64,000 nucleotides of DNA from Ulvibacter antarcticus (GCF_003688405.1 NZ_REFC01000013.1:186001-250000), one strand, 5' to 3'. Counted from the first letter of the stretch, positions 27,352 to 35,974 are shown. The notes: generated from the letters alone by a model not told the origin. A program made the numbers and translations.

Positions 27352-29133
27352 ATGAAAACTCTTAGACTTTTATTCGTGGCTTTATTAGCCTTTAATTTTT
27401 TTATAACATCATGCTCTAAAGCAGATGATTTTGGTCATGATGATGGAATCCAAATGGGGGATGATGATCCTGGCGATAATTCGGGAAATCTTGAACAGAA
27501 TTTTGGTAGTACAATAAGCCGTGATTTCTTCGGACAAGTAGTAGATGAAAATGGTGACGGTTTGCAAGGAGCTACAGTAAAAATAGGAGCTCAAAATGTT
27601 GCAACAGATGAAAACGGAATTTTCTTCATTGAAAATGCCTCTGTAAAAGAGCGTTTTGCTTATTTAAAAGTATCTAAACAAGGATATGTGAGCGGTGGTA
27701 GAGCTGTTCATCCAACCGATGGTACGAATCGTGTAAAAATAATGTTACTTACAGCAGATGTTACTGCGACAGTTTCCAGTGGAACTCCAGAAACAGTGAG
27801 CCTTGGAAATGGAACTTCTGTGAATCTCCCGGGAGCATATATCGATGAAAATGGCAATCCATACAACGGTACTGTAAAAGTAATTCTTAATTATTTAGAC
27901 CCTGCTGCTTCTAGTATTTTCGATGTGATGCCTGGTATGTTATTTGCAGAAGATGAAAATGGTGATGAAGCTTATTTAGAAACCTACGGAATGATCTCTG
28001 TAGAATTGAGAGATTTGGGCGGTAACGAATTAAATATCGACCCAAATAATCCAGCCGAACTAAAGTTTCCTTTAGATGCAAATCTTATGGGAGTAGCACC
28101 GTCTACTATCCCGCTTTGGAGCTTTAATGAAGATAAAGGATATTGGATCGAGGATGGAACTGCCCAATTACAAGGTAATATGTATGTTGGTGAGGTTACT
28201 CACTTTTCATTCTGGAATTGTGATGCTCCATTTCCTGTAGTTGATTTTTGTACGACTGTTTTAGACAATAATGGAAATCCACTTTCTAATACTGTTGTTT
28301 TAATCTCGACACCAACAACTCCTTATTCGAGTACAGGTATTACAGATCAAAACGGACAAGTATGTGGAAAAGTTGCTTCAGGTGTAGTGATGACAATTGA
28401 AGTGAAGGATTTATGTGGAAACCCAGTGTTTTCAACATCCATGGGACCTTTTGCGGCTGCTACGACATACGGACCTATTATAGTGCCACCGGGAAGTTCT
28501 ACTTCAGAGCAAGTAATTGGTAATTTTAATGAATGTACTAATGTTCCGGTAACGAATGGTTATGTAATTCTGGAATATGGAGGATCTACTTTTTTCGAAA
28601 ATGTAACAAGTGGAACATTCAATGTGAACTTAATAAGCTGTCCTGCTAGCAATGTCTTTACGGTAGAGGCTGTAGATACTAGCAATTTGCAATCCAGCGG
28701 TATAGTTAATTATACTTTTACATCACCGGTAACTAATTTGGGAACTATAACTGCCTGTAATGCGGTTACAGAATATATTGAATACACGATTGCAGGAAAT
28801 CCGCAAAAAGTATTCGTGTCGAATATAAACGTGGAGCAGTATGGAACAGGATTTTCAGTGTACTCGCAAGTTGGGGGAGACTTTTTCTATCTTGGAAGCT
28901 CAGATGCAACTTTAGGAACCTATACACATGGTTACGCTGGTCCAATGGAAATGAACCTTCAAGAAGTGCTTGACATTGACACTGGCTTACCGGTAAATAT
29001 CACTTTTCAGTTAAACGCTTATGGTCCTGTTGGGGGATATGTAGATCTTACTTTTAGTGGTACATACACCGATTACAGTACAAATACACTAGAAACAGTA
29101 AGCGGAAGTTTACATGTAATCCGTGATTTTTAA
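27352..29133 (+). CDS. Large lipoprotein with carboxypeptidase-regulatory domain
   Basis: The ATG at 27352 gives 593 residues with a lipoprotein signal (MKTLRLLFVALLAFNFFITSCSK, Cys at 21), then an Asp/Gly-rich linker. A carboxypeptidase regulatory-like domain covers about 55-135 (GQVVDENGDGLQGATVKIG, TDENGIFFIEN). The next region (LNYLDPAAS, MLFAEDENGDEAYLETYGMISVELRD) resembles extracellular cohesin-like adaptor modules, and another CarboxypepD_reg-like unit begins near FCTTVLDNNGNPLSN. It is probably a surface-exposed binding protein with no enzymatic motif. A TTG two codons upstream is not needed as a start. Confidence 0.8.
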   Translation: MKTLRLLFVALLAFNFFITSCSKADDFGHDDGIQMGDDDPGDNSGNLEQNFGSTISRDFFGQVVDENGDGLQGATVKIGAQNVATDENGIFFIENASVKERFAYLKVSKQGYVSGGRAVHPTDGTNRVKIMLLTADVTATVSSGTPETVSLGNGTSVNLPGAYIDENGNPYNGTVKVILNYLDPAASSIFDVMPGMLFAEDENGDEAYLETYGMISVELRDLGGNELNIDPNNPAELKFPLDANLMGVAPSTIPLWSFNEDKGYWIEDGTAQLQGNMYVGEVTHFSFWNCDAPFPVVDFCTTVLDNNGNPLSNTVVLISTPTTPYSSTGITDQNGQVCGKVASGVVMTIEVKDLCGNPVFSTSMGPFAAATTYGPIIVPPGSSTSEQVIGNFNECTNVPVTNGYVILEYGGSTFFENVTSGTFNVNLISCPASNVFTVEAVDTSNLQSSGIVNYTFTSPVTNLGTITACNAVTEYIEYTIAGNPQKVFVSNINVEQYGTGFSVYSQVGGDFFYLGSSDATLGTYTHGYAGPMEMNLQEVLDIDTGLPVNITFQLNAYGPVGGYVDLTFSGTYTDYSTNTLETVSGSLHVIRDF

Positions 29134-29150
29134 TAAGATTAATTTTAATA

Positions 29151-29182
29151 AAAAACTCCTGCTGGATTCAGCAGGAGTTTTT
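29151..29182. terminator. Strong hairpin terminator
   Basis: AAAAACTCCTGCTG (29151-29164) pairs perfectly with CAGCAGGAGTTTTT (29169-29182) around loop GATT. T- and A-tracts on either side let it serve the lipoprotein gene and the convergent gene at 29200. Confidence 0.92.
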
Positions 29183-29199
29183 TATTTGTAAGGATGTCG

Positions 29200-29724
29200 T
29201 TAAAACAACTCGCCTACTTCTTTTTTAACATAAGCCAGTGCTTTTTGAGAAGGCGTTACGTCTTCCATGAAATTTCGCAACAGCCACTCCCGCATTGAAT
29301 CGGAAGTTCCGTCTTTTTCATGCATAGCGCCTTGACGGATAATATGTATGGTTGCATTTTTAGCAGCATTTACAAGATTCCAACATTCCTGAGTGAGGTA
29401 AATTTGTTGGGTAAGATTATGATCGAATTCCTGCTCGATATTTCTAATAAGGAGTTCTTCATACTTAGGTATCTCATCTGAAAAAGGTTTAACTCGAATT
29501 AATAGTTTTAGAGGATCAATGCGTTCAAGAAATAAAGTAATTCGTTCGTAGGCTTGAAGACGCATAGGTAAGATCTTGTTTTGCGCTTCCTTTTGAATTA
29601 GGTATCGTCTTCGACCCTCCTCGTTGGCTGTATGACCTTTAAAAAAATGCCAAGCGACAATACCTACTACAATAGCAGGTAATAAATAGGCGAAATAGTT
29701 TACAATTTGGGTTACATCTTCCAT
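29200..29724 (-). CDS. Membrane-anchored protein of unknown function
   Basis: The 174-residue protein has one N-terminal membrane helix (IVNYFAYLLPAIVVGIVAWHFF, about 7-28), then a charged, mostly helical cytoplasmic domain (EEGRRRYLIQKEAQNKILPM, LQAYERITLFLERIDP). I recall similar proteins across Flavobacteriaceae but no function. It is convergent with the large lipoprotein gene. Confidence 0.7.
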   Translation of the reverse strand: MEDVTQIVNYFAYLLPAIVVGIVAWHFFKGHTANEEGRRRYLIQKEAQNKILPMRLQAYERITLFLERIDPLKLLIRVKPFSDEIPKYEELLIRNIEQEFDHNLTQQIYLTQECWNLVNAAKNATIHIIRQGAMHEKDGTSDSMREWLLRNFMEDVTPSQKALAYVKKEVGELF

Positions 29725-30118
29725 AGAATTCAGATTTGGAACACAAACTTAGTATAATTTAAGTTTCGAACAAATATGAGGGTATTTAAATAGCAAATTT
29801 CTCTGTCTGTTCGAGCGCAGTCGAGAACTATAGGTGCGGACTATTAATTAGGTTTCGGCCTCAGATTAACTAAACGTAGTCGAATTGCTCAAGCAGACAA
29901 ACCGATCGATTTTTTACTTTATAGACACCCTCATGTCTTGATGGATGGCAAAACAATGCAGCGATTTTTCATAAATAATTCTGAAAAGCACGCTAATATT
30001 TTGTGAATAGGGGTAACAATTTCCTAGGGATGTTGATATGATAATGAGAAGGTGTTTTAGTCGCTTCCGAAGTAATTAAAACCCTATAAAAATTAATAAA
30101 CATTAAAATCAAATTATC
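29725..30118. other. Intergenic, 394 bp, carries an inverted-repeat element
   Basis: The divergent spacer holds the 96-bp inverted-repeat element at 29804-29899 and one CTTCCGAAG nonamer at 30064-30072. No gene is seen. No good promoter match was found for the T9SS gene at 30119. Confidence 0.6.
29804..29899. repeat. Small inverted-repeat element (MITE-like)
   Basis: The left end TGTCTGTTCGAGC (29804-29816) matches the inverted right end GCTCAAGCAGACA (29887-29899) at 11 of 13 positions, bounding 96 bp without coding potential. Its left half, GTTCGAGCG followed by AGTCGAGAAC, is related to the element at 33303-33346, so the core is dispersed in this genome. Confidence 0.6.
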
Positions 30119-31858
30119 ATGAAAACAAAACTACTTTTTCAAATCAGCTTACTTTTAGTTTCAATCACAATGTTATCGCAATCTTTTCAGGAGAGCATTT
30201 CAGTAAGCAACAAAAATTATCATGACCTTAATATGGAACCGACAGAAGATGGATCCAACGACTTTATTGTAGCCGGAAATCAGTTTGATGCAGGGATGAT
30301 CAATGAAGAAATTGTACTAAAAAGAGTAAAGGACGACGGAAGTATAACCTGGGTACAGCGGTATTCGAACACACCTCTAGACAAGGCCAGACTTTTCGAC
30401 ATTGTTGTTGAACTTAACGAAATATATCTTACCGGATCTGTCGATGTGGGAGGGATGAAAACCACATTTATTGCCGTTGTAAATGCAACCACCGGTGCAA
30501 TGTTGGGCTTTAATCAATACACTGTTATTTCTCCTAATTTTAATTCCAGAGGACTTAAGATCATTAAAACAAATAGTGATGTAAATGGAGATTCAGTTCC
30601 AGACCCAGGATTTGTAGTAGGAGGTTTTATAAGTGATTGTTATAATTTGGATACAACTTGTAACTTCAACAATATTGGTTATGTGATGCGTGTAGATAGT
30701 GCATTGAACCTTATTTGGACTATCGAAATCGACGGGTTTAACTCTGTAAACAATCTGGATTATGATTTTGTAAATGGTATCACAGAAACTAACGATGGTT
30801 TCTTTATCACAGGAAGTGCTTCTGGTACTGTTACCAATTTCGCCCAACAAGCTGTTTTAGCGCACAAAGTGGATTTTGCCGGTGCTGTGCAATGGGATTC
30901 TAGTTATATCTTCGGAAACTCCCGCGATATGAGTGTAGACGCATATTACGATGCTGCTACCGATGAAATTTATATGTTGAGCAATTATTCTGTATCGCAT
31001 TTCTTCGGAATCACTGTACTTGACAATCTAACCGGAACCATAGATTTTAGCAAGTCTTGGTATGCTACAGGAAATAATTACGATAAGTATGCTTTCAAAT
31101 TAATGGAATCTTACTCCGGAAGCAATAGCCTAATCATTACAGGTTACGATCGTGACGAGAACTGGGTAGATGTAAATAGTAATCCGCAATTCGCGAATTC
31201 TAGTGTATTTGTATACGAATTCGACAAGAATACCGGGAATCAGGTTGGAAATAGCTATCAGTTTCTAGTGCCTCACGTAGAGCCAGTAACGGATGAGTTC
31301 AATTTTTGGAACGGACAATTACCTATCATTTACTTTCCGGATATCAGTTTTTCAATGATCGATACTGCTGGAAACGTAAACTATCAGCACGTTGGATATA
31401 GAACCGACAGCGGATTTACAAGTGTAGAATTGTTTAAAACAGATATCAATAAGAGAAATGAATGTGAGAATATGGATCTTTTTATAACTCCAGCTCCTAT
31501 TTCTATTAATCCGGTATCAGTAATTTCGGGTCCAACACCGAACACAAAGATTCCAGCTTCAATTGGAAGCAACGGATTTAACTATACAGTGCAACCATGT
31601 TCATCTTTTCTTGGTGTAGAAGACAATGAAATAGAGCAAGGGTCAGTTTATCCTAATCCTGCGGGTGATTTTGTGAATATCTCACTTCAGAATTTAAAAT
31701 CATATATTTTAATCGATGCATTAGGAAGAACAGTGATGAATGGTGAGTTAACGAACGAAGCGAGAATTTATGTAGGAGACTTAAACAGCGGATTATACTT
31801 TATTAAAGTATCCGGACATGATAACAAGTCCCAAACTTACAAGTTTATGAAAGAGTAG
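30119..31858 (+). CDS. T9SS-secreted protein, propeller-like
   Basis: The 579-residue protein has a signal peptide (MKTKLLFQISLLLVSITMLSQ) and a long all-beta region with repeats of the type DFIVAGNQF, EIYLTGSVDVGG, GFFITGSASG and SLIITGYDRDENW, suggesting a six- or seven-bladed propeller. It ends with a type A sorting domain (SVYPNPAGDFVNISLQN to TYKFMKE). It is exported by the type IX system to the surface or medium. The function is unknown and no catalytic motif is seen. Confidence 0.85.
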   Translation: MKTKLLFQISLLLVSITMLSQSFQESISVSNKNYHDLNMEPTEDGSNDFIVAGNQFDAGMINEEIVLKRVKDDGSITWVQRYSNTPLDKARLFDIVVELNEIYLTGSVDVGGMKTTFIAVVNATTGAMLGFNQYTVISPNFNSRGLKIIKTNSDVNGDSVPDPGFVVGGFISDCYNLDTTCNFNNIGYVMRVDSALNLIWTIEIDGFNSVNNLDYDFVNGITETNDGFFITGSASGTVTNFAQQAVLAHKVDFAGAVQWDSSYIFGNSRDMSVDAYYDAATDEIYMLSNYSVSHFFGITVLDNLTGTIDFSKSWYATGNNYDKYAFKLMESYSGSNSLIITGYDRDENWVDVNSNPQFANSSVFVYEFDKNTGNQVGNSYQFLVPHVEPVTDEFNFWNGQLPIIYFPDISFSMIDTAGNVNYQHVGYRTDSGFTSVELFKTDINKRNECENMDLFITPAPISINPVSVISGPTPNTKIPASIGSNGFNYTVQPCSSFLGVEDNEIEQGSVYPNPAGDFVNISLQNLKSYILIDALGRTVMNGELTNEARIYVGDLNSGLYFIKVSGHDNKSQTYKFMKE

Positions 31859-31880
31859 AATATTTAGTTTATGCAACCTT

Positions 31881-31917
31881 AAACCTCGATAAAACAACTG
31901 TTTTATCGGGGTTTTTT
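31881..31917 (+). terminator. Rho-independent terminator
   Basis: AAACCTCGATAAAAC (31881-31895) pairs with GTTTTATCGGGGTTT (31900-31914) around AACT, followed by a T-run. Confidence 0.88.
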
Positions 31918-32210
31918 CTGAAGTAATAAATCTTGAAGCAATATTTTTACTTAAACGGTAGCTTCGGAAGAACAGCTAAACATACAAGGTTTTTTAGTTT
32001 GACAATTCCTTCCGAAGAAATATAAAAGAACGATAATTCTGAAGCTGTAACACATTGTTTTAAAAAGAGTTGCTGTCTTTTTAACACTTTTCACTATCTT
32101 TAGTACTGTAGCATCCCTTCCAATTTTAATTCAAGTACAAATCTGGTGTCAACTCTATCTTCCCCGGCACTACACATCTTTTATTCATTATTAACCAAAA
32201 TCTTTTTATT
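31918..32210. promoter_or_regulatory. Leader region of first curlin gene
   Basis: The region contains CTTCGGAAG at 31962-31970 and its inverse CTTCCGAAG at 32009-32017, which could pair as a hairpin. A -7 candidate TATCTTTA is at 32095-32102. A TGTAACACA stretch (32046-32054) sits one base out of register with the operator seen at the other curlin promoters, and no clear partner lies 21 bp upstream. This gene may be controlled differently. Confidence 0.4.
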
Positions 32211-33251
32211 ATGAAAAATGTATTTTTCTGCGCCATCGCGCTACTGAGCGGAGTTTTTATGTCTGCACAAATTGTGAATGTTAATCAGTCAAACAATTCA
32301 AACTTTGCCAATGTGGTACAATCCGGCGGGACCACTTTAGCTCCTAATCAGTCGGATATTGACCAATTTGGAAATTTTAACAATGCAAATTCTTTTCAAA
32401 ATGGTATAGGTAATTTCTCAAAGATAGTTCAGGGTTCTACTTTTATTCTAGGTGATTTAAATTATAGTGATTTAATTCAGATTGGAGATTTCAATTACTC
32501 ATGTGTTGAGCAGCATGGAGATGAAAATGAGAGTGATGTTACTCAAATAGGAAATAATAATCTTGTAGATGGATGGCAAGAGGGAGATTTAAACGATAGT
32601 GATGTTGATCAAACGGGAGATGCTAATGTATCAGACTTTTTTGTAGTTGGGAACCGCAATGATTCGGATATCGCTCAAACGGGAGACGCGAATTATTCTG
32701 AAGTTAGACAGTTTTTAAATAGAAACCAATCGGATATTAATCAGTTGGGAGATTCGAATGCAAGTTTCGTGGTTCAAGATGGAAATCGCAACCGCGCGGA
32801 TGTAGATCAGATAGGAGATAATAATCATTCGTTTTCTGAGCAAAATGGGAATCGTAATTTTACAGATGCTTATCAGCTAGGAAATGCAAATGCAACCGAG
32901 CTTTACCAGAATGGAAATCGCAACCGATCGAATGTAACTCAAATAGGAGATTCTAACCTTGCAGATGCTGAGCAAACTGGAAATAGAAATCGCAATACAA
33001 CCTATCAGGCGGGGGATTCAAATTTAAATGAAGTGCTTCAACAAGGAAACCGTAATTTAAGTGAAGTAGAGCAATTAGGAGATTTTAATAAAAATGAAAC
33101 CGAGCAGTATAGTAATGATAATGTAGCAAAATTGTATCAGAATGGAAGTTTCAATTGTTCAAAAATTTATCAGTTGAGCACAGGAGGACCACACGCAGTA
33201 ACTGTAAACCAGGCCGGAAACTTTAATAATGTATGTATTTTAATGCAGTAG
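32211..33251 (+). CDS. Curlin-repeat secreted protein 1
   Basis: The 346-residue protein has a Sec signal (MKNVFFCAIALLSGVFMSAQ) and about 25 units of 11 residues with consensus xG(D/N)xNxSxVxQ, for example IGDFNYSCVEQ, DGNRNRADVDQ and IGDSNLADAEQ. GD and GN(R) units alternate in the middle, giving a 22-residue super-repeat like one turn of the CsgA/CsgB beta-solenoid. The spacing Q-x-G-x-x-N-x-(S/A)-x-x-x-Q is the curlin signature, so the protein is expected to form extracellular amyloid. Cys98 (SCVEQ) and a Cys in the late unit NGSFNCSKIYQ are shared with its paralogs. It has no T9SS tail. It is the first gene of the locus and is closed by a terminator. Confidence 0.88.
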   Translation: MKNVFFCAIALLSGVFMSAQIVNVNQSNNSNFANVVQSGGTTLAPNQSDIDQFGNFNNANSFQNGIGNFSKIVQGSTFILGDLNYSDLIQIGDFNYSCVEQHGDENESDVTQIGNNNLVDGWQEGDLNDSDVDQTGDANVSDFFVVGNRNDSDIAQTGDANYSEVRQFLNRNQSDINQLGDSNASFVVQDGNRNRADVDQIGDNNHSFSEQNGNRNFTDAYQLGNANATELYQNGNRNRSNVTQIGDSNLADAEQTGNRNRNTTYQAGDSNLNEVLQQGNRNLSEVEQLGDFNKNETEQYSNDNVAKLYQNGSFNCSKIYQLSTGGPHAVTVNQAGNFNNVCILMQ

Positions 33252-33302
33252 GCGTTATTTAAGTCTAATTGCAATTAGTTTTTTGATTTCGTTTTCAGAA
33301 GC

Positions 33303-33346
33303 GGTTCTCGATACTATCCGCCTATGGCGGATCACTCGAACTGACA
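33303..33346. repeat. Dispersed TTCTCGA...TCGAAC element with palindrome
   Basis: GGTTCTCGATACT, then the palindrome ATCCGCC-TAT-GGCGGAT (33316-33332), then CACTCGAACTGACA. Reversed, it reads TGTCAGTTCGAGTG ... AGTATCGAGAACC, the same framework as the left part of 29804-29899. Such elements are common between flavobacterial genes, from general recall. Confidence 0.6.
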
Positions 33347-33380
33347 TTTAGAATAAGTTTAAGATAAGTTGTAATAGCGA

Positions 33381-33417
33381 AAAAAGCCCTTCAGATTGAT
33401 TTCTGAAGGGCTTTTTT
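33381..33417 (+). terminator. Rho-independent terminator after curlin gene 1
   Basis: AAAAAGCCCTTCAGA (33381-33395) pairs with TCTGAAGGGCTTTTT (33402-33416) around a 6-base loop, with a T-run. Confidence 0.9.
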
Positions 33418-33443
33418 ATGCGTCATATTTTGGTAATTGAATG

Positions 33444-33520
33444 AAACTGACCGTTCAATCCATCAAACTTGTAGTTGGCTATATGCTTCTTTCTGAAGGA
33501 GATAAAGGAATCTACCTTTA
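33444..33520 (+). promoter_or_regulatory. Direct-repeat operator and promoter, curlin genes 2-3
   Basis: AAACTGAC at 33444 and AAACTTGT at 33465 are 21 bp apart. TACCTTTA (-7 box, 33513-33520) starts 48 bp after the second repeat starts. Both distances recur at four other places in the locus. The -33 position holds TTC rather than TTG, which fits a promoter needing an activator. The predicted leader is about 36 nt. Confidence 0.75.
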
Positions 33521-33561
33521 ATTCAATTAATCAAACTAATAATCATTTAAATCTTACAATT

Positions 33562-34503
33562 ATGAAATATTTAGTATTAGGCGCAATGGCGCTACTGGCA
33601 ACCACAGCAATGTTTGGACAAACACAAACGGGAAATGGGAATGGTTTAGCAGTATTAACGAGCTTCAGTAATGTATGGCTCACTGATCAAACAGGGAATT
33701 TTAATGACATCGATATCCTACAAATTGGAACTGGAAATGACGGTAAAGTTATTCAAGGTAATGTAGGAGCACCAAGTCACTTTAATAATAGTGATCTAAC
33801 ACAAATTGGAGATTACAACTTTTCCTGTGTTGAGCAAATTGGAGATGACAATGATAGTGATGTAAGTCAAATAGGAAATGACAACTGGAATGACGGGTAT
33901 CAAAATGGAAATGATAACGATCTCGACGTAAGTCAAATTGGAGATTACAATTTATCAGCATCTCGTCAAGTTGGGAATAGAAATGAGGCAGATGCGAATC
34001 AGATAGGTGATGATAACTTATCGGAAATCGCACAAAATGGGAATCAGAATCATGCAGATGTTGATCAGTTAGGAGATAACAATTTATCGGTTGTAGAACA
34101 AACCGGCAACAAAAACAGATCTGATGTGTACCAATTGGGAGATAATAATTTAGCGCATAACGTCCAAACAGGAAATCAAAACATGTCGGACATCGATCAA
34201 AGAGGGGATGATAACTTAACTACGGTATTTCAGATTGGCAACAAGAATAAGAACTTAACAATTCAAGAAGGTAATCGCAACTATAATGAGATTTTACAAC
34301 AAGGGAATAATAACAAAGTGGATGTTCAACAATATGGAGATGATAATAAAAATATTACCCATCAATTGAAAAACTGGGGGGATGTTACAGTACTTCAAAA
34401 CGGGAATCTTAACTGCTCAAAGGTATTTCAAACCCTTACCAATGGTTCAACAGCAACCGTTACTCAATTAGGAAATAACAATACCTCTTGTATTTATCAG
34501 TAG
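33562..34503 (+). CDS. Curlin-repeat secreted protein 2
   Basis: The ATG at 33562 gives 313 residues starting with the signal MKYLVLGAMALLATTAMFGQ. An upstream in-frame extension of 29 codons would bury the signal and overlap the promoter. About 24 curlin-type 11-mers follow, such as IGDDNDSDVSQ, LGDNNLSVVEQ and TGNKNRSDVYQ. The N-terminal units are acidic and the C-terminal ones more basic or Asn rich. Conserved Cys89 is in NFSCVEQ and another Cys in NGNLNCSKVFQ, with a third at the C-terminus (TSCIYQ). It is the first gene of a two-gene operon with protein 3, 64 bases apart. Confidence 0.9.
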   Translation: MKYLVLGAMALLATTAMFGQTQTGNGNGLAVLTSFSNVWLTDQTGNFNDIDILQIGTGNDGKVIQGNVGAPSHFNNSDLTQIGDYNFSCVEQIGDDNDSDVSQIGNDNWNDGYQNGNDNDLDVSQIGDYNLSASRQVGNRNEADANQIGDDNLSEIAQNGNQNHADVDQLGDNNLSVVEQTGNKNRSDVYQLGDNNLAHNVQTGNQNMSDIDQRGDDNLTTVFQIGNKNKNLTIQEGNRNYNEILQQGNNNKVDVQQYGDDNKNITHQLKNWGDVTVLQNGNLNCSKVFQTLTNGSTATVTQLGNNNTSCIYQ

Positions 34504-34567
34504 ATAAATGATTCGTGCAAATTAATAAAATCAAATATAAATTAGTAATCAATTAAATATAATAATT

Positions 34568-35659
34568 ATGAAAAATTTACTCTTAGGCGCAATGGCGCTA
34601 CTAGCAACTACAACCATGTTTGGACAAAACAACACTTCGACAATAAATCAGGTAGGAGTCGGCAATTTTGCAAATTTGGTTGTTAAAGGATCCAACAATA
34701 TCGCAGATATTAGTCAGAATGGAAATGACAACGAGGCGGATATTGAACAATGCGGTGACGGGAATTTTGGAAAAATTGAGCAAGAAGGGGATGGTAATGA
34801 AAGTTATCTTACTCAAACAGGCAACGAAAATTTTTCATGCGTGGTTCAGGTGGGAGATGAGAACTGGAGTGATGTAGATCAAACGGGTAATGGTAATTTT
34901 AATGATGGGTATCAATTTGGAAATGAAAATAAAAGTGATGTAGATCAATTGGGGAATGATAATCAATCAGAATTCGACCAACAAGGGAATGAAAATAGAT
35001 CCCGATTACTTCAGGTTGGTGATGAAAATGAGGGATATGTCTCACAAACAGGAAATAAAAACAAATCTAAAATCAAACAAAAAGGTGATCGTAATCTTTC
35101 CTCTATTGATCAAAACGGAAAAAACAACAAGAATAAAAGTGTTCAAATCGGTGATGATAACGAAAATATCGTAGCTCAGGCTGGTAAAAGAAACCGAGTA
35201 GATGTACGGCAGAAAGGCAATGATAATGAATCAGATATTAATCAGATAGGTAAGGATAATGAATCTTTTTTATTTCAAAAGGGAAATGACAATGACAATT
35301 ATTCCTTTCAATTTGGAGATAGAAATTATAATGATATCACTCAGGTAGGAAATGATAATTTAAGCGTGGCAACACAAATTGGAGATGATCATAAAAATTT
35401 GACTCTTCAAAGAGGAAATGAAAATAAATCGTATGTTACACAAAGAGGAAACCCGCAATGTGCAATAACTTTTCAGCTTGGGCATAACAATACTTCTATT
35501 ATCGATCAGAGAGGAGCTAGTCTTACCGCCACTACTATTCAAACAGGAGATAATAACTTTGGATTTATTATTCAAACAGGGGCAGCAACCTTTAGTGATG
35601 TCTTAATTCAGACAGGAAGCGGTAATTTTGGCTACATTGATAACGTGATTTATCCATAG
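34568..35659 (+). CDS. Curlin-repeat secreted protein 3
   Basis: The 363-residue protein has the signal MKNLLLGAMALLATTTMFGQ and about 30 repeat units (for example QCGDGNFGKIEQ, VGDENWSDVDQ, KGDRNLSSIDQ). It has more Glu and Lys than protein 2. Cys91 lies in NFSCVVQ and another Cys in RGNPQCAITFQ. The last three units lose the Asn ladder and become Thr/Ala rich (RGASLTATTIQ), perhaps a cap. The 64-base gap to protein 2 has no operator or terminator, so the two should be co-transcribed. Confidence 0.9.
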   Translation: MKNLLLGAMALLATTTMFGQNNTSTINQVGVGNFANLVVKGSNNIADISQNGNDNEADIEQCGDGNFGKIEQEGDGNESYLTQTGNENFSCVVQVGDENWSDVDQTGNGNFNDGYQFGNENKSDVDQLGNDNQSEFDQQGNENRSRLLQVGDENEGYVSQTGNKNKSKIKQKGDRNLSSIDQNGKNNKNKSVQIGDDNENIVAQAGKRNRVDVRQKGNDNESDINQIGKDNESFLFQKGNDNDNYSFQFGDRNYNDITQVGNDNLSVATQIGDDHKNLTLQRGNENKSYVTQRGNPQCAITFQLGHNNTSIIDQRGASLTATTIQTGDNNFGFIIQTGAATFSDVLIQTGSGNFGYIDNVIYP

Positions 35660-35692
35660 TTTAAATTAAGGATAATCAGTAATCAATTCATG

Positions 35693-35738
35693 AAAAACAC
35701 CAATCAGTTTGGGAAATCTGAAAGGTGTTTTTCTTTTT
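35693..35738 (+). terminator. Terminator after curlin gene 3 (copy 1 of 3)
   Basis: AAAAACACC (35693-35701) pairs with GGTGTTTTT (35724-35732), with an inner ATCAG/CTGAA stem and a T-rich tail. The same hairpin recurs at 35930 and 37787. Confidence 0.88.
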
Positions 35739-35764
35739 TAAAATTTTCTAAATAGATCCAAAAT

Positions 35765-35973
35765 CAAGCTCATTGAATGAAACTAACAACTCTATAGATC
35801 AAACTAACTCTTGAATATATGCCCTAGTGAAAAAAGAATTAAGGACCATACCTTTATGTTAGCTTAATAGATGTGGCCACAACGAAAACAAACCTTAAGT
35901 GAAATTTTAGTTTACGCTTACTAATTTTGAAAAACACCGATCAGGTTGGGGAAGCTGAAAGGTGTTTTTCTTT
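35765..35973 (+). pseudogene. Gene-less remnant of a deleted curlin unit
   Basis: From 35771 the sequence matches the upstream region of curlin gene 4 (operator, promoter and TTATGTTAG to about 35866). From about 35884 it matches the last codons, 3' flank and terminator of gene 4: AAAACAAACC, then AGT(G/A)AAATTTTA(G/A)TTTACGCTT, then the hairpin. The coding part between is missing, with at most 20 unrelated bases left. This is best read as an internal deletion of a tandem paralog that spared its promoter and terminator. Confidence 0.75.
35780..35856 (+). promoter_or_regulatory. Direct-repeat operator and promoter of the deleted unit
   Basis: Two perfect copies of AAACTAAC at 35780 and 35801 (21 bp apart) and a -7 box TACCTTTA at 35849-35856, 48 bp after the second repeat starts. 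No ORF follows before the terminator at 35930-35974, so a transcript of about 110 nt is predicted. Confidence 0.7.
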
Positions 35974-35974
35974 T
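35930..35974 (+). terminator. Terminator of the deleted unit (copy 2 of 3)
   Basis: AAAAACACC (35930-35938) pairs with GGTGTTTTT (35961-35969), followed by CTTTT. It is nearly identical to the terminator of curlin gene 4. Confidence 0.85.

Noticed and set aside
31953-31985. AAAC at 31953 and 31978 upstream of curlin gene 1 as an operator
   Set aside because: The spacing is 25 bp and no -7 box lies 48 bp downstream, so it does not fit the rule.
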